Source: Planctomycetota bacterium (lineage in GTDB: Bacteria > Planctomycetota > Brocadiia > SM23-32). From it: a DNA stretch of 8,648 nucleotides. Under the pieces are notes generated by a model that was given only the letters and a program-made list of their open reading frames with translations, had not been told where the DNA came from and did no database searches. Positions 1-7,200 of this stretch are shown piece by piece. Within the stretch, counting starts at the first letter, position 1; each line of letters opens with the position of its first letter. The stretch is taken from contig JAGYMJ010000590.1 in assembly GCA_018400625.1 (NCBI GenBank), positions 1 through 8,648 on the forward strand. Reading direction: 5' to 3'. Both the position numbers and the translations under genes were made by a program.

Positions 1-83
1 CGGTTATAAGTTTTAGACACGTAGTGCTTAATCATCATCCCACCGGCACAGGGCACGGTGGTGTGACAACGGCGTTCACTGAG
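1..83 (-). repeat. Dispersed repeat, left copy (inverted relative to the right copy)
   Basis: This stretch matches the reverse complement of 8488-8572 along its whole length at roughly 85 % identity by eye. The best-conserved core is the block at 22-35 (agtgcttaatcatc) followed by atcccaccggcac and gggcacggtgg. Inside it, CCACCG and CGGTGG can pair as a 6-bp stem around a 10-nt loop. The main length difference is one GAT triplet: three here, four in the right copy. The copy may continue to the left of position 1. Two copies in one window suggest a repeat family spread through the genome (REP- or MITE-like), but the family is not recognised. The rest of the stretch up to 167, downstream of the lipoprotein gene, shows no gene and no clear intrinsic terminator. 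Confidence 0.8.
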
Positions 84-167
84 GACTTACGTTTTATCAC
101 CACTGAAGAATAACGACTTGTCAACGGTCTCGATCAACTTACCCTGCAAACATTGATTAAATATGTT

Positions 168-1085
168 TCACAAAGAGAACAAATCATCTTCTATTTCAAC
201 ATTGAGAACGATATTGCTTAGCCGAACGCGTATGACGGTATTTTCAAGCGGTGGTGGATACCAAATCTGCAACTCGGAGGGTATCCTGACCGATCCTCTC
301 TCCCCGCCGCTTGCAATCCTGCCGGCCAGCACCCAGATTCGTGACATCAGGCTTCCATCCGGTCGAAAAGAATCGATTTTAAGCAATGTCTCCGTTCTCC
401 GGTCGAGAACGAGGCTATTATGAGTCCAGGGATAAGGATGATCTCTGTCTTCTATTTGAAGAGAATCTATAGCCCATTTAGGCGGGAATTCCACCGCTTC
501 CCCCCCCCTTAGCGCCGAGTGGTCCCAATGCGCCGGATAAGCTCTCAGCGTATGGACTCTTCCCCGTAAAAGATGTTCAAGATTAAAGACGTTGGCCAAT
601 TCCAACGGGGTGAAATGTATGGTCTTTTCCTTCTCCTGATGGGTTTCGTCATAATGTCCGCTGTAAGACATATTCAATAGCGGCATATCAACATCAAAGT
701 ATTCGCCGTCTCCGATCATAGTTATACCTTCACTCCTTCTTTCAGGGCTAATGCGCAGTCTAATGGACGCATGCCGGTCACCTCCTTCATTTTTTTTAAC
801 GGCCAAACGCCCAGAGAGGTTAAGCTGAGGTGGCTGCTGCAGCAGCGGACTCACCATAGCAACCTGTACGTCTGCTTTTAAGGTTTCAAACTTTTCATTG
901 CCGGCAATTAAATCTTCAACGAGTTTATCCACCCCTTTTGCAGCCGGTGCTGAGCGGGCGGGACCGATTTGAATCTCCGGCGGTTTTGTCGCCTGACACC
1001 CGGAAAGTAAAAGCAATATACCTGCGAAAAAGAAAGGAAAAATTACAAATCCCTTTTTCCAACCCAAAAATTTCATTTTACTCAT
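168..1085 (-). CDS. Outer-membrane-type lipoprotein with LolA/LolB-like domain
   Basis: A 305-residue predicted lipoprotein. Seen directly: a basic N-terminus (K4, K10, K11), a hydrophobic stretch at about 13-27 and a lipobox LSGC with the lipidated cysteine at 30. Residue +2 is Gln, not Asp, which in proteobacteria would favour the outer membrane. A Pro/Ala-rich linker (about 34-50) follows, then a mostly beta-strand domain. The opening helix (about 52-70, VDKLVEDLIAGNEKFETLKA) and alternating strands resemble the LolA/LolB/DUF4292 lipoprotein-carrier superfamily. The C-terminal segment ends in a run of strands (about 265-304). The start at 1085 is chosen because GGGAG lies 9 nt upstream and the signal peptide then has normal length; ATG at 1076 is an alternative. 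The open frame extends upstream to 1187 but would overlap ndk. It follows ndk by 37 bp and is probably cotranscribed. No substrate can be named; the fold assignment is inferred from pattern, not from a search. Confidence 0.75.
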   Translation of the reverse strand: MSKMKFLGWKKGFVIFPFFFAGILLLLSGCQATKPPEIQIGPARSAPAAKGVDKLVEDLIAGNEKFETLKADVQVAMVSPLLQQPPQLNLSGRLAVKKNEGGDRHASIRLRISPERRSEGITMIGDGEYFDVDMPLLNMSYSGHYDETHQEKEKTIHFTPLELANVFNLEHLLRGRVHTLRAYPAHWDHSALRGGEAVEFPPKWAIDSLQIEDRDHPYPWTHNSLVLDRRTETLLKIDSFRPDGSLMSRIWVLAGRIASGGERGSVRIPSELQIWYPPPLENTVIRVRLSNIVLNVEIEDDLFSL

Positions 1086-1094
1086 TTTGAACAT

Positions 1095-1099
1095 CTCCC
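1095..1099 (-). promoter_or_regulatory. Ribosome binding site deciding the lipoprotein start
   Basis: On the minus strand GGGAG lies 9 nt before the ATG at 1085. An in-frame ATG at 1094 lies directly against this motif, and earlier ones fall inside ndk, so 1085 is the best-supported start. The site lies in the 37-bp gap after the ndk stop, as expected for an operon. Confidence 0.6.
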
Positions 1100-1122
1100 A
1101 AAAATATAGCCTGAAGATCAAT

Positions 1123-1599
1123 TCATACAATATCGGAGTCCGTAACGTCATATATCCACTCCACATCATCTTTACCGTAAGAAACAAGCTCTTGGGGCTT
1201 AAAAAAACAATGGATTTCTTGTTCAGCGGCTTCCGGTGAATCGCTGCCGTGGATAAGATTGTACCTGTTACTTAAGGCATAATCTCCCCTGATCGTTCCG
1301 GGCGCGCTGTCACTTCCAAAAGTTTCGCCCATCATTTCTCTCACAACACTCACGGCATTTTTCCCCTCCAGCACGATAACCAATGAGGGCCCGCGGATCA
1401 CATAGTTTATCAATGGTTCATAAAAATCTTTCCCCTTGTGGGCGGCATAATGCCGACGAGCAAACTCCTCAGATATTTTGATTAATTTCATACCGGCAAT
1501 CAGAAAACCTCTTCTTTCAAATCTTGAAATTATTTCTCCTGCAATACTTCGTTTAAAAGCATCCGGTTTCAAAAAAACAAGTGTACGCTCTAACTTCAT
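1123..1599 (-). CDS. ndk: Nucleoside diphosphate kinase
   Basis: A 158-residue enzyme that transfers the gamma-phosphate of ATP to nucleoside diphosphates through a phospho-histidine, balancing (d)NTP pools in the cytoplasm. The family signature is complete. It opens with ERTLVFLKPDA, where Lys11 contacts phosphate. HYAAHKGKDFY at 50-60 is the usual H-Y-x-x-H-K-G-K region. TIRGDYA carries Arg104. NLIHGSDSPE carries catalytic His117 with the following G-S-D-S. Length is slightly above the bacterial norm of about 140 because of a C-terminal tail after KPQELVSY (about 142-158). The open frame runs upstream to 1731, but the conserved protein begins at 1599, where AGGAG sits 6 nt upstream. The extra 44 codons have no family counterpart and are treated as untranslated leader. 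The lipoprotein gene follows 37 bp downstream. A promoter candidate lies about 170 bp upstream. Confidence 0.96.
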   Translation of the reverse strand: MKLERTLVFLKPDAFKRSIAGEIISRFERRGFLIAGMKLIKISEEFARRHYAAHKGKDFYEPLINYVIRGPSLVIVLEGKNAVSVVREMMGETFGSDSAPGTIRGDYALSNRYNLIHGSDSPEAAEQEIHCFFKPQELVSYGKDDVEWIYDVTDSDIV

Positions 1600-1605
1600 C
1601 CGTTT

Positions 1606-1610
1606 CTCCT
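1606..1610 (-). promoter_or_regulatory. Ribosome binding site deciding the ndk start
   Basis: AGGAG on the minus strand, 6 nt before the ATG at 1599. It places the ndk start exactly where homologous kinases begin (MKLERTLVF) and argues against the longer frame that opens at 1731. Confidence 0.75.
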
Positions 1611-1765
1611 GATTAAAAATTAACTGAAAAATTTGAGCATTATGATTTACTTGAAATTTGGCACTTTGGATTTTTGAATTTCCAGTGACCAGGCACATTA
1701 ATATCGACGATTTTGTGTCGATTTGCAGCATTTAAGCGCTCACCAACTTTCATCCTTCGACATTT

Positions 1766-1793
1766 ATTTTAACATATTTTGCCCTTATTGCAA
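1766..1793 (-). promoter_or_regulatory. Sigma-70-like promoter candidate for ndk
   Basis: Read on the minus strand: TTGCAA (1793-1788), a 16-bp spacer, then TAAAAT (1771-1766) with TGT directly before it, an extended -10 arrangement. Transcription would begin near 1759, giving an ndk leader of about 160 nt. The -10 hexamer matches the consensus at five of six positions and the -35 at four. In AT-rich DNA such matches also arise by chance. Confidence 0.4.
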
Positions 1794-1939
1794 TTGGTTA
1801 TCGATTAAATTGTCTTTATGCCGCCTTTCTGCATAATTGTTTTAGCCGATATATTGCCAATTTCAATGCTTGCGTTTGATATCTTACGAATAATCCTTTA
1901 GGGTACACTTATAAATATCAGATTAAATTTGATGTTTTT

Positions 1940-1961
1940 TTAAATCTTTTGAAAGATTTAA
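1940..1961. promoter_or_regulatory. Perfect 10-bp AT-rich dyad in the FKBP leader
   Basis: TTAAATCTTT and AAAGATTTAA are exact reverse complements separated by TG. The dyad ends 33 bp before the FKBP start. It could be a repressor operator or a leader hairpin. It is followed by T-rich DNA (1965-1979), so a weak terminator-like structure is also conceivable. Function is unproven. Confidence 0.4.
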
Positions 1962-1981
1962 TATATTTTTTCGTTTTTTAA

Positions 1982-1987
1982 TAGGAG
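1982..1987 (+). promoter_or_regulatory. Ribosome binding site of the FKBP gene
   Basis: TAGGAG, 7 nt before the ATG at 1995. This is a good Shine-Dalgarno match and fixes the start. Confidence 0.75.
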
Positions 1988-1994
1988 ATGTGAA

Positions 1995-2429
1995 ATGACG
2001 GAAGCACAAGAAGGCGATAAGGTAAAAGTACATTATAAAGGTATGCTTGAAAACGGTGAAGTTTTCGACGAGTCCAGGTCAGAGGACCGTGATCCGCTTG
2101 AATTTACTATTGGAGACGGGAGGATTATTCCGGGCTTCGAGGAGGCCGTAAAAGGTATGAATCCGGGGGAGACCTCCAAAGAAAAGATTCCCAGTGAAAA
2201 GGCCTATGGACAGCGGCGTGATGACCTTGTGGTCACTCTTGATCGCAATGAGCTGCCCGACGATCTTGATCCTCAACCGGGACAGCAGTTACAAATGAAA
2301 CAGAAAGACGGCAGGCAGCTTAGCGTATTAGTCACCGATAGCGATGATTCCACTATCACGGTTGATGCTAATCATCCTTTGGCCGACCATGACCTGGAAT
2401 TTGAGATTGAACTGGTGGAAATACTCTGA
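1995..2429 (+). CDS. FKBP-type peptidyl-prolyl cis-trans isomerase, SlyD-like
   Basis: A 144-residue prolyl isomerase without signal peptide, so cytoplasmic. It interconverts cis and trans X-Pro bonds and, in the SlyD branch, also acts as a chaperone. The FKBP core is plain: GDKVKVHYKGMLENGEVFD at 7-25 with Tyr14, Phe24 and Asp25 lining the active site, then LEFTIGDGRIIPGFEEAV at 35-52 with Ile45 and Pro46, and KAYG with Tyr71. From about 77 to 130 the flap is replaced by the insert-in-flap chaperone domain, including LDPQPGQQLQM and the near-invariant DANHPLA at 124-130. A last strand (about 133-143, LEFEIELVEI) returns to the core. The His/Cys-rich metal-binding tail of E. coli SlyD is absent, as in many non-enteric members. 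TAGGAG supports the start. The gene is divergent from ndk and converges on the LptF/LptG gene, with 8 bp between stops and no room for a separate terminator. Confidence 0.93.
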   Translation: MTEAQEGDKVKVHYKGMLENGEVFDESRSEDRDPLEFTIGDGRIIPGFEEAVKGMNPGETSKEKIPSEKAYGQRRDDLVVTLDRNELPDDLDPQPGQQLQMKQKDGRQLSVLVTDSDDSTITVDANHPLADHDLEFEIELVEIL

Positions 2430-2437
2430 TAAGCATT

Positions 2438-4072
2438 TTAACGCCTGAACAAGATTCCGGTCATAATAATCCCTAAGAGGAAAGTAATACCATTTCCCAT
2501 CCACATTGCCGGGACAACATGTATCATCCCTGTTTCGGCAATTATTTGCCCCAAAACCATGAAAGGATAGAATATAATCAGCATAACCAGGAAACCTACG
2601 CCAAAGGCCAGTAGTGTGCTGCGTTTATGCGAGAATAAACCGAGGGGAATTCCAAGAACTGTAAACATCAGGGCTGCAAAAGCAAGTGTCAGACGGCGCT
2701 GTTGCCGTATTCTAATCTCCCTCAAATCTTCCTGAGTCCAGGCTACTCGTCGGGCAGAATAGAACTCCCGTAATTCTTCGCTCAGATTCTGCAATTCATT
2801 ATCTAATGCAGCTCTCTCATCTATCCTTTTTTGGAGATTTTGTTTTTTCCCCGCCATGGAAGCATTATGATGTTCTAATTCGCTTTTTAATTTGTCAATA
2901 CTCTTTTCAACTTCATCGATCTGATCCCGCACATCACTTAATTCTTTTTGAACCTCTGAAATCCTCTGCAAACGATTTTCATCTTCTCCCGCCATCAATT
3001 GCTCAAGAGTCTGAAGATATTCGATTCTTTGTTCACGTGAAGCCATCAGGTTTGAGTGCCGTCGCTCAAGTTGTTGCTTTTTATTCTTAACCACTTCCCT
3101 CTCATTATGGAGATCATTATTTAAAGAGTTAAGCCGGCCGGAAACCCTATCTCTTGCCCTTTTCAGCTCATTACGCTGGGAATGCAGGCCGTTAATCTCG
3201 TCGGCCAGTACGTTGTTTTTTTCCCCGGGATTTTTGAACCATGTACCGAATTCCTCGATTTCTTTTTTTAACTTTGCCGATTTTTCTTTCATATCAGCAT
3301 ACGACATATGTTTGATACTCTTATCATTTTCATCCGGCATAGAGCCCACCTGCATGGGGAATTCTGCACGCCTGGCCCAGACAGTGCCGGGGCCGCCCAT
3401 ATCGTAGTCGGCCAGTTGAGTTACAGCACATTCTTCCAGCACCAAACGCAGCATATTGGGCGCTTCTTCCGGTTGAAGTAAATCCCCTCTTTTCGCATTT
3501 ATTATGATGGAAAGCACACCGTCGCTATCCACCTGCATTATTTTGACATTCTTAAGCCGGCCTTCATCATAACTTTCCCGGCCTTCATCATAACTTTCAT
3601 AGCTCACCATATATGGCGACACATAGAACTGCTTTCCCGATGAGTAGAGTATCCGATCCCGTAAGACCTGCATAAGAGCTTTTGCTTCCATGCTTTCTAT
3701 CCTATACCTGGCATACGGTGCACCTTCAAAATGAAGATATACACCGAGGAAGCTTACCAACAGCGCTAAAAAATAAACCGGATACAAGATATGCCACAGG
3801 TGCATCCCCTCAACCTGCATGGCAAGTATCTCCTTATCGGCAGAAAGCCGCCCAAAAACCATAATAACGGATGTCAGTAAAGCTGAAGGCAATACCCAGG
3901 GGGCACAATAAATCACCATATAAAACGGCATATGCCGCAGGCGGACAATATCGAGACCCTCCTGCAATAACTGCAGGCCGAACCCCAGCATCATTACCGC
4001 CAACAATACCACGAAGGCAAGTACAAATGCCTTCATGACCTCTTTTAACACGTATGTCTGTAGTTTACTCAT
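2438..4072 (-). CDS. LptF/LptG-family (YjgP/YjgQ) permease with long periplasmic coiled-coil insertion
   Basis: A 544-residue inner-membrane protein of the family whose members LptF and LptG form the transmembrane part of the LptB2FG ABC exporter, which extracts lipopolysaccharide toward the outer membrane. Six hydrophobic segments are visible: about 15-37, 50-73, 94-114, 461-480, 487-511 and 518-542. The N-terminal LQTYVLKEVMKAF and the GRLSADKEILAMQVEGM loop (74-90) are typical. Between segments 3 and 4, ordinary members (about 360-390 residues) have only a jellyroll. Here the jellyroll part (about 115-255) is followed by a strongly charged Lys/Glu/Arg/Gln heptad-like stretch at about 258-440, a predicted coiled coil. 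Residues 159-172 are a perfect 7-residue duplication. No clear Shine-Dalgarno precedes 4072; the start rests on family alignment. The second permease partner and LptB are not in the window, so LptF versus LptG is undecided. Confidence 0.88.
   Translation of the reverse strand: MSKLQTYVLKEVMKAFVLAFVVLLAVMMLGFGLQLLQEGLDIVRLRHMPFYMVIYCAPWVLPSALLTSVIMVFGRLSADKEILAMQVEGMHLWHILYPVYFLALLVSFLGVYLHFEGAPYARYRIESMEAKALMQVLRDRILYSSGKQFYVSPYMVSYESYDEGRESYDEGRLKNVKIMQVDSDGVLSIIINAKRGDLLQPEEAPNMLRLVLEECAVTQLADYDMGGPGTVWARRAEFPMQVGSMPDENDKSIKHMSYADMKEKSAKLKKEIEEFGTWFKNPGEKNNVLADEINGLHSQRNELKRARDRVSGRLNSLNNDLHNEREVVKNKKQQLERRHSNLMASREQRIEYLQTLEQLMAGEDENRLQRISEVQKELSDVRDQIDEVEKSIDKLKSELEHHNASMAGKKQNLQKRIDERAALDNELQNLSEELREFYSARRVAWTQEDLREIRIRQQRRLTLAFAALMFTVLGIPLGLFSHKRSTLLAFGVGFLVMLIIFYPFMVLGQIIAETGMIHVVPAMWMGNGITFLLGIIMTGILFRR
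3557..3598. repeat. Perfect in-frame 21-bp tandem duplication inside the LptF/LptG-family gene
   Basis: Units 3557-3577 and 3578-3598 are identical. They encode ESYDEGR twice (residues 159-172) in the periplasmic jellyroll part. Identity at every base, synonymous sites included, suggests a recent slippage event. The reading frame is kept. Confidence 0.9.
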
Positions 4073-4147
4073 ATCTATATCTTAACTTTTATGGAACTCA
4101 AAATACAAATGACGAAAGGAATCTGTATCGGGGAAAATTATCAACCA

Positions 4148-4202
4148 GTGTTTTCAATTGAAATTTTGGCTATTTTATGCTTTAATGATAGTTTGAAAAC
4201 AC
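4148..4202. promoter_or_regulatory. Operator candidate overlapping the activase promoter
   Basis: GTGTTTTCAA at 4148-4157 is the exact reverse complement of TTGAAAACAC at 4193-4202. A second, overlapping 12-bp palindrome TTTCAATTGAAA occupies 4152-4163. Together they give three TTTCAA/TTGAAA half-sites. One palindrome covers the -35 element and the outer half-site sits at the expected transcription start, the geometry of a repressor site that could also loop. The regulator is unknown. Confidence 0.45.
4158..4186 (+). promoter_or_regulatory. Sigma-70-like promoter of the activase gene
   Basis: TTGAAA (4158-4163), a 17-bp spacer, then TTTAAT (4181-4186), preceded by TGC, which makes an extended -10. 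Each hexamer differs from consensus at one position and the spacer is ideal. Start of transcription is expected near 4193, giving a leader of about 43 nt before the first ATG. This is the most convincing promoter in the window. Confidence 0.6.
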
Positions 4203-4223
4203 AACAAACTAACAATACGATTC

Positions 4224-4227
4224 AGGA
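4224..4227 (+). promoter_or_regulatory. Ribosome binding site of the activase gene (first of two start options)
   Basis: AGGA lies 8 nt before the ATG at 4236. A second site, GGAG at 4238-4241, lies 6 nt before an in-frame ATG at 4248. The protein from 4248 begins MKYYIGLDIGS, close to where family members usually begin, so either start may be used. The choice changes the protein by only four residues. Confidence 0.5.
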
Positions 4228-4235
4228 ATAAATAG

Positions 4236-7200
4236 ATGGAGAAAAACATGAAATACTATATCGGTCTTGATATCGGTTCTGTAAGCACTGATATTACTGT
4301 GGTTAATGAAGACGGAGATGAAATCGAGACACGTTATGTCAGAACCCACGGCGATCCGCTGAAAGTCACACTGAAACAGCTCGAAGATATAATGAGTTCT
4401 TTTGATGGGGAAAAATATCTTGCTGTTACCGGAAATGCCGGCAAAGTGATAGCCAAAGTGTTAAATGCCCCCTTTGTGAACGAGATAGTGGCCCAGAGTA
4501 ACGGCGCCATGCACCATTTCCCTGAAGTGAATTATTTAATAGAAATCGGCGGAGAAGACTCTAAATTGGTACGGATAGAGCAAGATGAGGACGGCGGTGG
4601 AAAGGTCGTTGATTTCTCGCTGAACAGTATTTGCGCCGCAGGCACGGGCTCCTTTCTCGACCAGCAGGCCGGCCGGCTCAAAGTCAGCATTGAAGAGTTC
4701 AGTGAGCTTGCGCTCAAAAGCGAATCGCCCCCCAGGGTAGCGGGCCGATGTTCGGTATTTGCCAAAAGCGATATGATCCACCTCCAGCAGCAAGGAACGC
4801 CCGATTACGACATCATCGCCGGTCTATGCTTCGCCATGGCCCGCAACTTCAAAGGCACACTGAGCAAAGGCAAAGAGATCGCCCCTCCGGTAGTCTTCCA
4901 GGGCGGAGTAGCTCATAATAAAGGCATGATCAGGGCCTTCAAGGAAACTTTAGGACTCCATGACGATGAACTTTTGATCCCCGACAACCCCGGCTGCACC
5001 GGTGCATTAGGAGCCGCTTTAGAGATATTACGAAAACACTCTGCGGAAACCATCGATTCTCTCGCTCCGTTTAAGGAACATATTAACAAAAAATCCGGTG
5101 AAAGAGCCGAAAGACTTGAACAACTCCAGGATGACGGGTATGAAATCGATACATCATGCAAACCTTTACCCGAAGGAACCGCCCCTATTGATGCCTATGT
5201 GGGCGTGGATATCGGCTCGATCAGCACCAATGCCGTTGTTATAGATTCCGACCTGAACGTGCTTGCCCGCTGTTACCTCATGACCGAGGGCCGGCCGATA
5301 GAGGCCGTTAAAAAGGCTCTCTATGAAGTCGGGACGAAAGTCGAAGATAAAGTTACCGTCAAAGGATGCTGCACAACCGGAAGCGGACGATACCTGATTG
5401 GGGAATTCGTCGGAGCCGATATAGTCAAAAATGAGATCACTACTCATGCCCGCGGGGCGACGGCCATGGACCCTAATGTCGATACGATCTTTGAGATAGG
5501 AGGTCAAGACGCCAAATATGTTTCGCTCGAAAATGGGGCCGTCGTCGATTTTGCCATGAATAAGGTGTGTGCGGCAGGCACAGGCAGCTTCCTTGAGGAA
5601 CAGGCCGAAAGGTTAGACCTCAAAATCGAAGAAGAATTCGGGAGAACCGCACTTTCGAGTGAAAAACCCGCTAAAATGGGAGAAAGGTGCACGGTATTTA
5701 TGGAAAGTGATCTGAATTACTACCAGCATCAGGGACTGCCACGCCAAGACCTTGTAGGCGGACTTTGCTATTCAATAGTGTTCAACTATCTGAACAGAGT
5801 GGTGGAAGACCGCAAAGTCGGCGATCATATCTTTTTCCAGGGCGGTGTGGCGTTTAACAGGGGTGTTAAAGCCGCTTTCGAAAAAATCACCGGCAAAAAA
5901 ATCATTGTCCCCCCGCATCAGGATGTGATGGGAGCTTACGGTGCAGCAATAATTGCCCGACAGGACAATGAAGGTGACTCGAATTTTAAAGGCTTTGATC
6001 TTCGGGAAACAGATTACGAACTGAAAACATTTGAATGTAAAAGCTGCTCCAACCGCTGTGAAGTTCACCGGGTCTCCATTGAAGGCCAACCGCCGCTGCA
6101 TTACGGAAGCCGGTGCGGGAAATTTGACGATCAGAAGAAGTACCGTAAAGGCGAACATCTGCCCAAACCGTTTGAAGAACGCCATGAAATGCTGCTTAAT
6201 TCATACCCCTACGATGAACCTGTCGAACCGCTTGACGTCACCATAGGAATCCCGAGAGCATTGACATTCTATGACCAATACCCGCTATGGAAAGCATTTT
6301 TCACCGAAATGGGCTGTCACATAAAGCTCTCCGACCCGACCAACAGAAAGATCATATCCGAGGGCGGTGAACATATAACAACAGAAACATGTTTCCCAAT
6401 TAAAGTTGCACACGGACACGTTGCCGACCTTGTGGAAAAAAAAGTGGATTACATATTTTTGCCGAGTGTGATCAATATGGAAGCTGAAGCCGACCAGATA
6501 GTGCATCATTACCTCTGCCCTCTTGTTCAAAGCTTGCCTTATGCTGTCAGGTTTGCTTTTTCAGATGAGGAACAGAAGGGAAATCTACCGCTCATCTCCC
6601 CCATACTCCATTTTGAAAAAGGGCGCGAACATATCAGCGAGAAATTAAGAGATCTCGCCCAAATGTTCGAGGTTGCGGCGGTAAAAACAGAAAAAGCTAT
6701 CGAAGAGGCCTGGAAAGCTTATGATAAATTTAAGCACGACTGTGTTGAACGCGGCCGGGAATTATTGGAAAACCTCGGTGATGATGAAACGGCACTTGCG
6801 ATCATGAGCCGTCCTTATAACGGATGCGACCCCGGCATGAATCTTGCCATTTCGGAAAAGTTGCGTAATCTCGGCGCTATGGCTTTACCGATTGATTTTC
6901 TGCCGCTTGATTTGAGTGATATACAGGATGAATTCCCGCACATGTACTGGAAGTATGGCCAAAAAATTATTGCCGCCGGCCAATTCGTCGCCGAACATCC
7001 AAACCTGCACGCCGTCTACATTACCAACTTCCGATGCGGACCTGACTCCTTCATCAGCAAGTTCTTCGACCGTGTTATCGGTGAGCCTTACCTGACGCTC
7101 GAAATTGACGAACACAGCGCTGATGTGGGGGCAATTACTCGATGTGAAGCATTCTTAGACAGTCTGCAAACCAGTGAAAGGCGCAAAACACATAAAAAAG

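Larger units (their letters stand above)
1600..1994. other. Gene-free divergent intergenic region between ndk and the FKBP gene
   Basis: AT-rich spacer of 395 bp between divergent genes. It holds the ndk leader, a minus-strand promoter candidate (1766-1793), a small 6-bp stem (1703-1708 with 1717-1722, ATCGAC and GTCGAT), and a perfect AT-rich dyad just before the FKBP gene (1940-1961). No tRNA cloverleaf, riboswitch or credible conserved gene was seen. A 37-codon frame on the minus strand (1753 to 1640) lacks a properly spaced ribosome binding site and is not called as a gene. Confidence 0.6.

Noticed and set aside
163..423. Plus-strand frame opposite the lipoprotein C-terminus
   Set aside because: It is antisense to the credible lipoprotein gene, has no ribosome binding site, and shows no recognisable protein features.
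1086..1187. Longer start for the lipoprotein
   Set aside because: It would overlap the ndk coding region and bury the signal peptide behind about 34 residues. The GGGAG before 1085 supports the shorter form.
1600..1731. N-terminal extension of nucleoside diphosphate kinase by 44 codons
   Set aside because: The extension lacks any family counterpart, and a well-spaced AGGAG precedes the ATG at 1599, where homologues begin.
2430..2437. Bidirectional terminator between the convergent FKBP and LptF/LptG-family genes
   Set aside because: Only 8 bp separate the stops and no GC-rich stem with a T-run is visible there.
5166..5507. Antisense frame of 113 codons within the activase gene
   Set aside because: It lies opposite strongly conserved ATPase module sequence, matches no recognisable family, and is explained as a shadow of the coding frame. 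The same holds for the antisense frame at 5772-6185.
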